64,000 nucleotides of DNA from Brachypodius melanocephalos (taxonomy: Eukaryota; Chordata; Aves; Passeriformes; Pycnonotidae), in NCBI GenBank assembly GCA_013398615.1, contig VZSR01001645.1, forward strand, positions 846,097 through 910,096. Reading direction: 5' to 3'. Shown in pieces: positions 23,413-33,403 of this stretch; within the stretch, counting starts at the first letter, position 1, and every line of letters begins with the position of its first letter. The notes under the pieces are model-generated. The model was not told the DNA's origin, searched no databases, and was given only the letters and a program-made list of their open reading frames with translations. The translations under genes were made by a program, and so were the position numbers.

Positions 23413-24700
23413 ATTCTGCTATTTGTTTTCTCATATCTTTGCCTGAAAGACACTTAATTTCAAAGTTAAAATAGTTTGGAGGGAAGACGTCATGTTTTCT
23501 GTTCCTGCCTTCCTTAGCAGACACCTGTCTTTCAAACCAAGACACAGATACTAACCTTTTAATTGGACTTCACTAAAATAAGAGTTTTAGTTGATTTTAG
23601 ATGTACCTCACTTACAACAGTAGCGTACATGGCTCAGAAATCTCTCAACTCTTTCTTTTTTTCCTTACCTCTGAACCTTGATTTCCTGTTTGTCTCAGTT
23701 TTCAGAAACTTCTAAAACTACAAGTTTCTCCAAAGTGTTGCAAGCCAGGATTGTTGGAAATTCTGCCATGACAATGTGTCCACAGTATGTATACTGACAT
23801 TTTTGTTTCAAAATAAAATTGGCAAGTGATTCATTGCACACTGACTGTCACACTTTAGTATTGGCAAATGCTTCTTATACATTGTCTATAAATAAATGCA
23901 TATGGATAAATAAAATGTATATCTGTAATTTACAAAAGTTCATGCTATGCAAATTAAAAATTAACACTGAAGTAATTTATTAAAATTTTCAAAATCCTTA
24001 CCACAGAGGTCATTTGTGGGTGTCTACACCCCCTCAAGTGTAATGTGTAAATTTATAGTTTAAATCAATACATAAGGTTCTACAGATAGCTTCATGTGCA
24101 ATGGCAAACAGGATGGGAGTTCAGCTGGGAGTATATCTATCAAGTATACTAGATTTCTGGAAGGTTTAGGAACAGATCTAGCACATGTATTATAAAGCAC
24201 AGGTATGATCTTCTCTGATACAGCAGATTTCATTTGTAGGGTGTTCTAAAGGCGTTCTTTAACACAGGTTTCCACCCCTAAAATTAGAAATAAAGCTCTT
24301 CATGCAGACATGCCTCTTCCTGACTATTGATTTCTGGCAGACCTCTGATATGTTGATCTCTAAACTAAGAAAAAATGTAGCAGGTTTTTAGAACAGCAAC
24401 TATTTTAAAATGTCTGACATGTTTCCAAAACATAGCCCTATACTATCTGATATGAAGAAAATTAACTTCACCCCAGCTGAAAGTAGCACATATTTAACAG
24501 AAGTTTCTGTTCTGGAACAGATTAACTTTTACGTATCTTTTCTGCTACATCGAGGTAAGTGAGCAGAGAAGAGTAAAATGATGTCAGAATTCCTATAAGA
24601 CATTTAACAAAATCCCTAGAAATGCAGTTATCAAGACCATCTTGGATGTAACAGTCCACGTGAATTGCCAATCAAATGAAGAACAAAATAAAATACTTAC

Positions 24701-24850
24701 TGCATTGGAAACTCTTGGAGTAGCCCCTGTTGTGTAGTCAATTGCCACTAAAGCTGTAATCCCATTGCTATAGCTCTGCATGTGCGTGACTTTTTGGCTG
24801 TGCAACTTTCTCAAAAGATTTCTGATATTTTCCATGACTGCTCTCAGTGG
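24701..24850 (-). other. Unrecognised exon-like ORF (phase 0-0, 150 bp)
   Basis: On the minus strand a pyrimidine-biased stretch ending in AAAAACAG (complement of 24851-24858) precedes exactly 50 open codons, followed by a perfect-consensus donor, GCA then GTAAGTATTT (complement of 24691-24700). The peptide runs from PLRAVMENIRNLLRKL through VTHMQSYSNGITALVAIDY to TTGATPRVSNA. I do not recognise this sequence. It could be an internal exon of an unannotated minus-strand gene, a lncRNA exon or a chance open frame. The frame stays open past the donor, which makes chance more plausible. No convincing partner exon is established. Confidence 0.2.
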
Positions 24851-26183
24851 CTGTTTTTAAACAAAGAGGAAAATTTCACAAAATTCCACTTGGTTTTTGA
24901 GCTTTACAGCACTTGAAATATCCACCTGAAAAGATCCAAAATATAATTTTCCATAGAAAACTACTGCCCATACACATAGTCAGCTGCAAAATCTGATTTC
25001 CTGTGGATAGATTTTCCTAGGTAGTGGGATGGAAGGGAAATGGCTACAAATGACTGATAAATCATTTGTAAATATTCCTGAGGGGAATATTCCTTATTCT
25101 TACCAGTACCCACTGGTCCCTTATTCTCTCTCCAATTTCTTGCCATACATTTCTCTCGGGACAGGCAGCACAGAGCGACTCCTTCCATAGGAGCCACAAC
25201 ACAATCACAAGCAAATATGAAGTAATTGCCCAGAGTCCACAGCAGAAATTTCCTCAAAGGGAAGAGGAAGCTGTGAGTTGTACTCTCAATTTTACCACTA
25301 ATTTTGCATTTTTATGTTCAAACAGCCAACTTCTGTATTTTTCTGAAACTTGCACAATGATATGTGCTGGTACTCAGCCAGGAGCTGTGCAGAAATTGCA
25401 TCCATGGTGTTGGTTTCTACATCCTTTTGGGTAGACACACTACTGTAATACCAAAATAAACCACCACTCTCTTCTGCTCACAGGGAGGAGGGGGTTGGAA
25501 GAACATAAAGAGGATTCCAGTGAAGAAATACCAAATTTTGCAGCTTGGACTCAGGAGGTGAGAATAATCAGATCTAACAGAAAGGCTGAGAGGTGAGTTG
25601 TGACTAAATCCCCTCCTTAATATCCACCAGGTCATGCCAATGTCCCCCTGTAGTGACCTCTGCAACTCTAGGGTAGCTCAGGAGCCAGCCAGCACTCACT
25701 TGAAGCAATACACCTGTGACCAGGCATTTTCTGACTCATTTTTCCTCAGCTACCTCGTTGGAAGGAGGAAAGTTAATCCCAAACATTAAATGGAGATGGG
25801 AAAGGCCTGAACTTCAAGACAGTGAAGGGGGGGCAGTTGAGGTTTTTTGTTTGAATGTAGACAGAGTAGGCCTTTCATGCTGCTTCAGAAAATTGATTCA
25901 TAGCTTTTCCCTTCCTCTGATAATCAAAGACTTTTTTATCTTCCTCCACCTAAATATTCTCTTGCAGACTTCCTAAGAAACTGCAGATTTACTAAGGGTC
26001 CAATAGACACCACACTGGGCATCACCTCATCCCAGAGTTACAGACACACAATTCAAAGACTCCTTTGTCCACACCCTTCTGGTGGATGCTGAAATATATC
26101 AGGGTCTTTTGATCTACAAAGCCAATAATAATAATAACAATAAAAACTTGCACTCTTCCTTCTTTTAGGTTTCAGAGAGCTCA

Positions 26184-26455
26184 TGTATTAGGTTTGTATG
26201 GCAGAGTGGCTTCAGTGAGAAGCTGCCAGAAGCTTCCTCTGTGTCTGATGGAGGCAATGCTAGCCAGCTCCAACATGGATCTGCTGCTGGCCAAAGTGAA
26301 GCCCATCAGCAATGGTGGCAGCACCTCTGGGATAAGAGGTTTAAGACAGGAGGAAAAAGCCTCAACTGCACATTGCAGCTAGAGAGAAGAGTGAATGAGA
26401 CAACACTGTGGGTGTGGAGGTCAGTGAAGAAGGAGGGGGAGGAGAAGGAACCAGA
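26184..26455 (+). mobile_element. LTR fragment of an avian endogenous retrovirus (5' part)
   Basis: Starts TGTATTAGGTTTGTATGGCA and follows for about 270 bases a songbird LTR type I recognise, including the 'gagaagctgccagaagcttc' and 'gtggcagcacctctgggata' segments and a late 'gaagaaggagggggaggag' run. The 3' part is missing: the sequence breaks off just before duplicated copy 2 at 26477. No target duplication can be seen because one end is lost. Confidence 0.75.
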
Positions 26456-26476
26456 TCAGTGTTGTTTTACATGGCT

Positions 26477-26913
26477 CGTTCAGAAAATTAGCAGAAACCA
26501 GTTCATCTGCTTGGGTTTCTGCAAGGCTGTGTGGAACTACAGCAATGGCAATCCTTTTCTGAATTTGACCAAGTCCAGTGACATTATTTATGGGGGATTT
26601 TAATGCATTCCACTGCAAATGATGTAATACTTTCAAAAGAATTCAGCTCTTCATATTTTAGTATCTTAACTAATCTTGGTGCTGTCATATTATTTTCAAT
26701 AAGCGGGCAACTAAGTGGCAAACAGTTTACTACTCATCATTCAGATGTCAAACCAAGCATATTTATCAACCTTTCAGCAACCATCCAGTGCCTTCATGAA
26801 CACGGAACATAAGTGTTTAAGTGTCAATTCAGATATCAGCTGCCACATAATAATTTTAAAGTATTTAGTCACAGAAAGAAACATCAAGGAGGAATCTAGC
26901 TTCACTGATTGCA
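26477..26913 (+). repeat. Dispersed duplication, copy 2 (partner at 20792-21227)
   Basis: Same block and orientation as copy 1, from CGTTCAGAAAATTAGCAGAA to TTCACTGATTGCA. Unlike copy 1 it has no flanking 28-bp repeat. Its left edge lies about 20 bases after a truncated LTR (26184-26455). Differences from copy 1 include a few substitutions and 1-base indels. Confidence 0.93.
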
Positions 26914-28818
26914 CTGGAGTTGCATTATGAGTTTCTTTGGTGTATGCCACATACTCATATATTTTGTAAGCAAGCAGAAAACATCTCAGACACTTTAAAA
27001 GAAAGATAAAATAAACTGGATAAAATGAAAGAAAAACAGCACAATAACTTGTGAAATAGTTAAGGTAATGATTATTCAACTATACCACATTTGTCCCAAT
27101 AAATAACTGCAAATTGGCTTAACTCTGTTAATTCTTTAATGCACAAATGTTTAAATGGACAGACCAGTATCTTGGCTTTTACTTGTTTTAGCAGGTAGGT
27201 TTATTCCTCATTTTTCATGGAGTGTTGGTTCTCTGAATTATTTCACATCAGATGTGCACTCTATTTTAGGATAACACAGATAACAGAACCAGTGTAGAGA
27301 AAAGCAAGGAACATCATCAGAGGGTAAAAAAAATATTCTGAATTTAAGGATAAACAAACCTAACCTCTTTATGAATGGACAATGTTAATTAAGTCTTATG
27401 ACACATATCAAAGTATTTAAATCCAGGCACTTAGCCTAAGTAATTAATGAAAGGATTCTGGGGTAAGTAATTACTGTTAACACTCTTAAAGCCAAAATTA
27501 CGTCCAGCATTTCTCTGTTGTCCAACATAACTTATGTTGTTCCTCAAGAAATCTGTCATCTCCAGCTGGATAAAACTGTTAATTACATGAGCATGTAATG
27601 AAACCATCAAAATCTTTGAAAGAAACTTCATTTCTTGCCAGTGTTTGTCTTTAAACATTCTCACTCATGTCATGCTAAAGGAACAGTGCCAAGGAAGCTG
27701 TTGGATGAACTGGTTTGGTGACTTCTCATCTGCCTGGTTGCTGGTGGCTCCAGAAGGTGCCAAAAGGGAGGTGCAACATGGGTTTGGATCACTGAATTTC
27801 AAAAAAGGGCCAACTCGGCTGTTACCAAGAGGTATACCTCTTTTTTTTTTTTTTTTTTTTTTTCCTAGCATCACACTGAAACATGGTAACTGTGCACCGC
27901 TACATTAAAATATCAGCTGCCATCAAATGTTTGTTGGCTTTCCATTTATGTTAGTAACATTGGCTCAGCCGTGTGTAGTCTCCTAAAGCATATTCAAAGA
28001 GCTGTTTTGCTTCTCAGCTTTATCATTGTCAGCTTTGTTATCATAGGAAATTTAATAAGTTCTTTGGAGTTTTCATTCTTAAACCTTTTCAATTTTCATT
28101 CCACTGGAATATAGCAGGTGTCAAAATTCATGCATTTATCTGTATAGTGATGCAGTTTCCACATTTAAAACCAAACAGCTCTATTAATTAGCTAGTTAGA
28201 CTTAACAAACCATGGACTGGTTAGTCTATCACTGAACTTTGTTACAATAACAGAATAATTAATGTTATTGATATTACAGTGTTAACAAATAATTCCAGGC
28301 TGAGAATATAATTGTTCTTGCACAGTCTTGTGGAAGTAAGTGTTGTCTAACAAAGCTTGCTTTTATTTTGACAGGGTGAAATCTTTGGTCAATAGAAATA
28401 GTAGAGTTGGTACCATATGTCTGGATTTTGCCAAAGAAATTTTAATTGTAATGACAGATTGTGTATAAAATTAACTTGGTCATAACATCTGGATGTAAAA
28501 CAAACCCACTGAGATATTGGCGAATAAGGGGATAATAGTGCATGGGAAAGCTGGTAGGAGTCTCTGTATAATTTTAACATTCTACATGATCAATTCTGTG
28601 CTAAAGAAACTTTATGACAATTTTTCTGAATGACATAGGGATTGACAAAGATAAAGAGTGATGTAAGGTCACTGCTATATCAGGACTCAGATCACTCTAC
28701 TAGAGCCTAGTGCTTATGTCCACAAACCAGACAAGGCAAGGGGTGTCAATTATAACCAAAACAGGGACCACTGCTTTGGAAAGCTGTTCTGAATAAGGAT
28801 TTTGGATAAAATGGTAAA
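26914..28818. other. Intergenic DNA, no gene recognised
   Basis: AT-rich sequence with a run of 23 T at 27841-27863. That run could be a reversed poly-A tail of a retroposed sequence, but I cannot identify a body for it. Nothing else is recognisable. Confidence 0.45.
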
Positions 28819-28822
28819 GCTC

Positions 28823-29463
28823 TGTGGGATGTGAATGGTATAAAGTCGTGTATAAAAATATATGTTATATATTTAGTCTTGGATTTAAACCCCAAAGCCC
28901 CAGAAAGGGGTTTTTCTGGTTTTTTTCTCCTTTTCCCGTAACTCGGACCTTTCACAAAAACCCATTTGTAAAACAAAGAATGAAGCCAGGGCGGAGATGG
29001 TTGCTCCTTGGGGAGTGAAGCACCCACATTCCCGGATGATGGGAGACTGATATCGATCTGGGAGGCAACCATGAATTGTATCATCTTCGGCTTCAACGGC
29101 TTCAACGACCCTGCCCAACAGGACCATTCATCCCGATTCAGGAAATCTATTCTACCTTGAGAACCTGGCCCAGGAAACGATTTACCCCTTTCAGAAAAAC
29201 TGTTCAATTCCAAATCACAATGGAAAACTCATCTACATACGTAATGGACTCTGGACTTAGCCCTCGAGGCACAAAAACCCCTTAAAAACCCCAGGTTTTC
29301 GGAGCTGTGGTGTGGAGGATTGGTGAGAAGGCAGAGTTGCTGCCCCTCTCTCTCCCCACCCGCAGCCGGCTGTGTTGATACCCTTTATTGTGGCTTTTTC
29401 CATAAATTGTTTTTTTAATAAATTGTCTTTTTATATTAATTTGATTCTCATTCGTTCATAACA
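28823..29463 (+). mobile_element. Probable solo LTR of an endogenous retrovirus
   Basis: The segment has LTR-like architecture on the + strand: TATAAA-type words near 28840-28860 and a polyadenylation signal AATAAA at 29417-29422 close to the end. Its terminal TTCTCATTCGTTCATAACA resembles LTR ends I know from passerines. With TG at 28823 and CA ending at 29463 the flanks carry a 4-bp repeat GCTC (28819-28822, 29464-29467). Four bases is weak support, so the left boundary is less certain than the right. No gag, pol or env sequence adjoins it. Confidence 0.6.
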
Positions 29464-29467
29464 GCTC

Positions 29468-30572
29468 TGTTAACATACAGAGTCTACCTCTGACACCTAC
29501 ACTCCAGGAATTATCAGAGTTCCCAGGATGGTGTAGACATGAAGGAGAGCTGGAAACTATGAGTCTTATCCAACACACATCAGGAAGCAGGGTAGTCCAC
29601 AAAAAGATGTGTGGGCTGTGGACAGGCCCCTGCCTGACCCACGAAGAACCTGGAACACCAACAGGACTTTATAAAGAGTAAAGGGGTCAATATGACACCC
29701 AAGGGGAGTTAAATATAAGGAAACACTTTTTACCAACTGGTAACAAGTTGTCCATTTGCCATGAAAGAACAGCAGAACTTCACACCTAAAAAAAGCCTAA
29801 GAAAGCTGTCATTTACAATGAGAGAAAAAGTAGTAAGTGGCATACTGAAGAACAGCTGTCACAGAGAGTTAAAAAAGTAAGTGCATCTCAGAATGGGAAA
29901 GTCTTTTATTTAACCTTCCTTGGAAATGTAGGTTCCTCATCCAGACTGAAAGCTTGCAGTCAGTTTGTTTGTCCTGAATATATACATATATTTTCCCAAC
30001 CTAAGTAAGGTGTGCAGCTCTCAAGGATAATCTTTCAATATTTTGGTATTTTAACTTTGCTCCTAGTCAACTGAATGGCTGTCTTGAGCCACTAGCAAAT
30101 GCTAGTTGTCTGTGTCTAATGAAGAGATCCATTTAAAGAAGATCTTCTGGGGAATAAATAATAAAATACCTGCTTTATTTCATCTTTTTCCTGCTTAAGT
30201 AATGTTAATGTTCATTAGTACGATGATATTACACAGAATGGTTGTCCTTTTAGAAGCATGTTTCTTTTCTTCCCTGAGAGGTTTATAATATGTTATATGA
30301 AGTAACTCCTCAGTTTGTATTGATATCTGCTCCTGATTTCTTTATTTTTGAAAATTGAATGACATACATTGTAGTTTTAAATCTAGTAGCTCAGAGAACT
30401 TTAAACAGCCTCATTCAGTGTTAAAACCACACTGAGGTTCCAACCTCATATAGTTTTTTCAACAAAATATTATAAAACATGCAGGGGCAAAAATTCTTTT
30501 ATTTCCACTTCAGATTTTTCTAAATCCCTATTATAATTCAAGGAACTGACCAGAAGTTCATTATTTTGTTCC
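29468..30572. other. Intergenic DNA, no gene recognised
   Basis: Around 29690-29760 a stretch ('aaatataaggaaacactttt') resembles a heavily decayed CR1 segment in + orientation, but it is too divergent to call. The rest is AT-rich with nothing recognised. Confidence 0.4.
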
Positions 30573-31060
30573 TGTCGTGGTTTGACACTGGCTAAATCCC
30601 AGGCACCCACGAAAGCCACTCATTCACCCTCCCCTGCCACAGCTGGACGGAAGAGAGAAAAAAAAATTAAAAATGGGGTCATCAGTGAGATAAGGACTGG
30701 GAGAAAACACTCCAAGGGCAAAACAGGCCCAACTTAAAAGTACAAAGTGAATTTATTACTAACAGAGTCAGAGGAAGATAATGAGAAGTAAAATAAGCCC
30801 TTAATAAAACCACCTTTTTTTCTCCAACCCCTCCCTCCTTCCCACCAACAGCACAGGGAGACATGGAGGTGGGGGTTTTGGTCAGTTTGTCACTGGAGTT
30901 GTTCCTCCACTGCTCTGGGAAAGGGTGAAGAAGCTCTTCTGCAATTCCATTCAAGGTGCAGCTGCCCTCTTCGATGATGAACATTCTCCATGGTGCAGTG
31001 GAACTGAGAGCATAACTGGCAAGTTTTAAGTGTACATCAGGGATAGTCACCTCCCCCTCT
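30573..31060 (-). mobile_element. Partial LTR of an avian endogenous retrovirus
   Basis: Begins TGTCGTGGTTTGACACTGGC, the reverse complement of the ...CAAACCACGACA end shared by a large group of avian ERV LTRs. It continues with the 'aggcacccacgaaagccact', 'tggacggaagagagaaaaaa' and 'gataatgagaagtaaaataa' segments of a songbird LTR I recognise. The element is truncated at its right side, near 31060 as best I can judge. It looks like the opposite end of the LTR type seen at 26184-26455. Confidence 0.75.
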
Positions 31061-31674
31061 TGAACATTTTACCTACACAGTAACAACCATATGACTGCTA
31101 GTTCAGATGAAGAGTCAGGACCGTGTTTCACATGATGGACACTGGGTACCAGCTCCATGCCAGCAGCAGTTGAAAGGCTAGGCTCTACTACAAAGTACAG
31201 TCTGCATGAGCAGTTTCTGCCCAGAACGTGGCTTTATGTTGTCTCTGGGGCTTAATTTAGCCTTCTCACTATCTTTAACAAAGATACTTGTCTGATTGGA
31301 AAGCAACAGTTTTCTAGCTAAAGGGAGGTGAGTGTGTCCAGTCCTTTCCTGACAACTTGGAAAACAAATAGCATTCCGAGCTACAAGGGTAGAAAATGTG
31401 TTATCTATACACACTAGTGTTCCCTTTGAGTGTGCTTTATTCTAGGGCTCCTCAGGTCCTCAGAAATTCCCCCCACCTTTAGCAGTAGACACAAGGTTGT
31501 CTTCAGCAGCAGAGGTGAACTTCAAACATGGTGTGGCATGGCTGAGAAGAGCTACAGAAAAGAGGCTGTGGCAAAAGGGTAGTGCCTGTGGAGATTCATT
31601 TTTTGGTAACCTGCTCTCTTGATGAGCGCTTGGCCCATGTTTTTATTTTGTTAATGGTTTCCATGGGTAACTGA
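31061..31674. other. Intergenic DNA, no gene recognised
   Basis: About 600 bases between two LTR-derived blocks. Parts may belong to either element, but I recognise no segment and see no coding exon. Confidence 0.4.
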
Positions 31675-32061
31675 TGTTTGTTATTATACTGTCCTATGTA
31701 GTGTATTGTTTTCCTCCCCCTCCCCAACGACCTTCAACTACCCAAACGAGCTTCCTTTGTTCTCCTAGTGGGTTCCACCCCAATGGAGAACAGATTCCGG
31801 GAACAGACCCCAAAGTCTATAGAAAACTAAATCCCCTTCCCCTTTTCTCCTAGTTTGGGCTCCTGGGCACTCCCCTTGTACCCCTCATTGGTCCAAGTTT
31901 GTATCCCCGAGTTTCCCCTGCCCCAACTTAAAAAGTAAGGTTAGACCGGGAAAACTCTCTCGCTCCGATCACCCAGGTGAATAAACATCTTCTTCACCTT
32001 GCAAGAATGAGCCTTTTATTTCTTCACTACTTTGCCGAACTGGGACTCACGGATTCAGATT
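31675..32061 (+). mobile_element. LTR-like block, probable solo LTR, boundaries uncertain
   Basis: Starts TGTTTGTTATTATACTGTCC and has a promoter-like C/T-rich centre, a TTAAAAAGTAAGG word near 31928, a CTCTCTCGCTCCGATCACCC stretch and AATAAA at 31980-31985. It ends with a 'cttgcaagaatgagcctttt' and 'gccgaactgggactcacgg' segment typical of avian LTR R-U5 regions. ACTGA occurs at both suggested edges (31670-31674, 32062-32066), but the right end is not the canonical CA, so the limits are provisional. Confidence 0.5.
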
Positions 32062-32250
32062 ACTGAAGTGGACACAGAGCAGAGCTAGCTTGGGGCAGCT
32101 CTGAGTTACCACAGGTGCCACCTTCTCTGGTAGATGCCTCCCTTCTGGTTTAGACCAGAGCCAGCTCTTCCTTTTAACACCAAATTTTACAAAATTCTCT
32201 GAGCCACACGATGAGAAGGCTAAATATTTCAAGGCAGGCAGCTTAAAAGG

Positions 32251-32845
32251 GGAATCTTAGAATGGTTTAGGTCCGACAGCACCTTGAATATCATGTCATT
32301 CCAACCCCCTGCCATGGGCAGGAACACCTGCCACTAGACCAGCACCATTCCAACCTGGCCTTGAACGCTTTAAGGGATGAGGCATCCACAGCTTGTCTGG
32401 GCAACCTGTGCCCACTGTCCATTGTCCTCCTACTGAAGAATTTCTTCCTGGTATCTAATCTACATCTGCCCTCCTGCAGTTTGAAGCCATCACTCCTTGT
32501 CCTATCAAAAAGTCCCTCTCCAGCTCTCCTGTAGCTCATTCAGGTACTGAAAGGTGCTGTAAGGTCTCCCCGAGCCTTCTCTTCTTCAGGATGAGCAACC
32601 AGAATTCTAACAGACTGTCTGCAGGGGAGACTGGGGACCCCAGAGCTGAACGCATCACTTCAGGCGGACTCTCGTCAGAGCAGAGGGCCAGCATCCCCTC
32701 CTCCCCTGCTGCCCCCGGTGCTTTGGATGCAGCCCAGGACACGTTTGGCTTTCTGTGGAGCGAGCGCGCACCGCCGGCTCGGATTCAGCTTGCGGTGTGC
32801 CGGCACCCCGAGTCCAGCCGGGCAGTGCGGCTCTGGGTGCGCGGC
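32251..32845 (-). mobile_element. CR1 retrotransposon running into the TBC1D9 CpG island
   Basis: From the tail signature GAATCTTAGAATGGTTTAGG the DNA follows avian CR1 in reverse. The minus-strand frame 32291-32539 encodes a decayed ORF2 C-terminus (FDRTRSDGFKLQEGRCRLD, then DTRKKFFSRR, then SLKAFKARLE). CR1-like sequence continues rightward through 'ggaccccagagctgaacgca' and 'gatgcagcccaggacacgtt' at 32724-32743, then weaker but collinear matches (GCCGGCTCGGATTCAGCTT, GGCACCCCGAGTCC) to about 32845. There is one internal deletion near 32630. The last ~90 bases are already CpG-rich. The 32251-32750 identity is secure; the 32750-32845 part is less so. Confidence 0.85.
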
Positions 32846-33042
32846 TCTGCCCGCAGTGTGTCTGCGGAGCGATGCCGGGCGCGGCTTCGCCACGGGTATG
32901 CCCGTGCCCGCGCACAGGTGCGGGGGCGCGGAGCGCGCTCCCCGCGGGGCGGGCGGAGCGATCGGCGGCGCGCACGGCGCGGGTGCGCGGCGGTCCCGCG
33001 GGCTTTGTGCGAGAGGCAGCGCGGAGGGGCCGGGCCGGGTTG

Positions 33043-33120
33043 ATGTCACCGCTGCGGCGGGAGCTGCCGCCGCCCCGGGCCGCAGCAGCCGCCCCTCGGC
33101 GCCCGGCGGAGCGCGGGTAG
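33043..33120 (+). other. Upstream ORF 1 in the possible TBC1D9 5' leader
   Basis: ATG at 33043 opens 25 codons (MSPLRRELPPP...) that stop at TAG 33118-33120. It matters only if transcription starts upstream of it, which is unknown. The peptide is dictated by GC-rich sequence and is unlikely to be functional; the ORF could reduce initiation at 33277. Confidence 0.3.
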
Positions 33121-33132
33121 GCGGCGGGGGCC

Positions 33133-33228
33133 ATGCGGCTGCTGCCGCCTCCGCCCGGTGCCCGCCGGTGCCCGCGGGGCTGCGCCGTCCGGGCACGGTG
33201 GCGCCCGATGCGGGCGGTGCGAGCGTGA
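33133..33228 (+). other. Upstream ORF 2 in the TBC1D9 5' leader
   Basis: ATG at 33133 (purine G at -3, C at +4) opens 31 codons ending at TGA 33226-33228, 48 bases before the main start at 33277. It is in the same frame as TBC1D9 but closed by the stop, so it cannot extend the protein. If it lies in the mRNA it is a candidate translational brake. Confidence 0.4.
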
Positions 33229-33276
33229 GCCCTCAGCCCTCAGCCCGCCGGGCCTGCCTTTGTCTGCGCCGGGAGC

Positions 33277-33403
33277 ATGTGGGTGAACCCCGAGGAGGTG
33301 CTGCTGGCCAACGCGCTGTGGGTGACGGAGCGGGCCAACCCCTACTTCATCCTGCAGAGGAGGAAGGGGCACGGCGGCGATGGCGGCGGCGGGGGACTGG
33401 CGG
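33277..33403 (+). CDS. TBC1D9: TBC1D9 exon 1 (coding part)
   Basis: Encodes residues 1-42 and the first base of codon 43, ending in a Gly-rich run (GGDGGGGGLAG) before the donor GTAAGG at 33404. The start codon is the first in-frame ATG after the uORF stop at 33226-33228, has A at -3, and gives the conserved family N-terminus. Phase 1 at the 3' end. Confidence 0.95.

Larger units (their letters stand above)
21256..26183. other. Intergenic DNA, mostly unassigned
   Basis: Holds the GC-rich CTCF-like patch near 23.2 kb, two AT-rich simple tracts and the minus-strand exon candidate at 24701-24850, each listed separately. Between about 23420 and 24560 the sequence is AT-rich and I see nothing in it. 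A short ATA/ACA-type simple stretch lies at about 26127-26150. Confidence 0.45.

Noticed and set aside
27841..27863. Run of 23 T as the poly-A tail of a minus-strand processed pseudogene
   Set aside because: No recognisable gene body lies beside it and no flanking target duplication is visible.
17500..32061. Intact or partial retroviral genes associated with the LTRs
   Set aside because: I see no gag, pol or env sequence between or beside any of the LTR blocks; they are solo or truncated LTRs.
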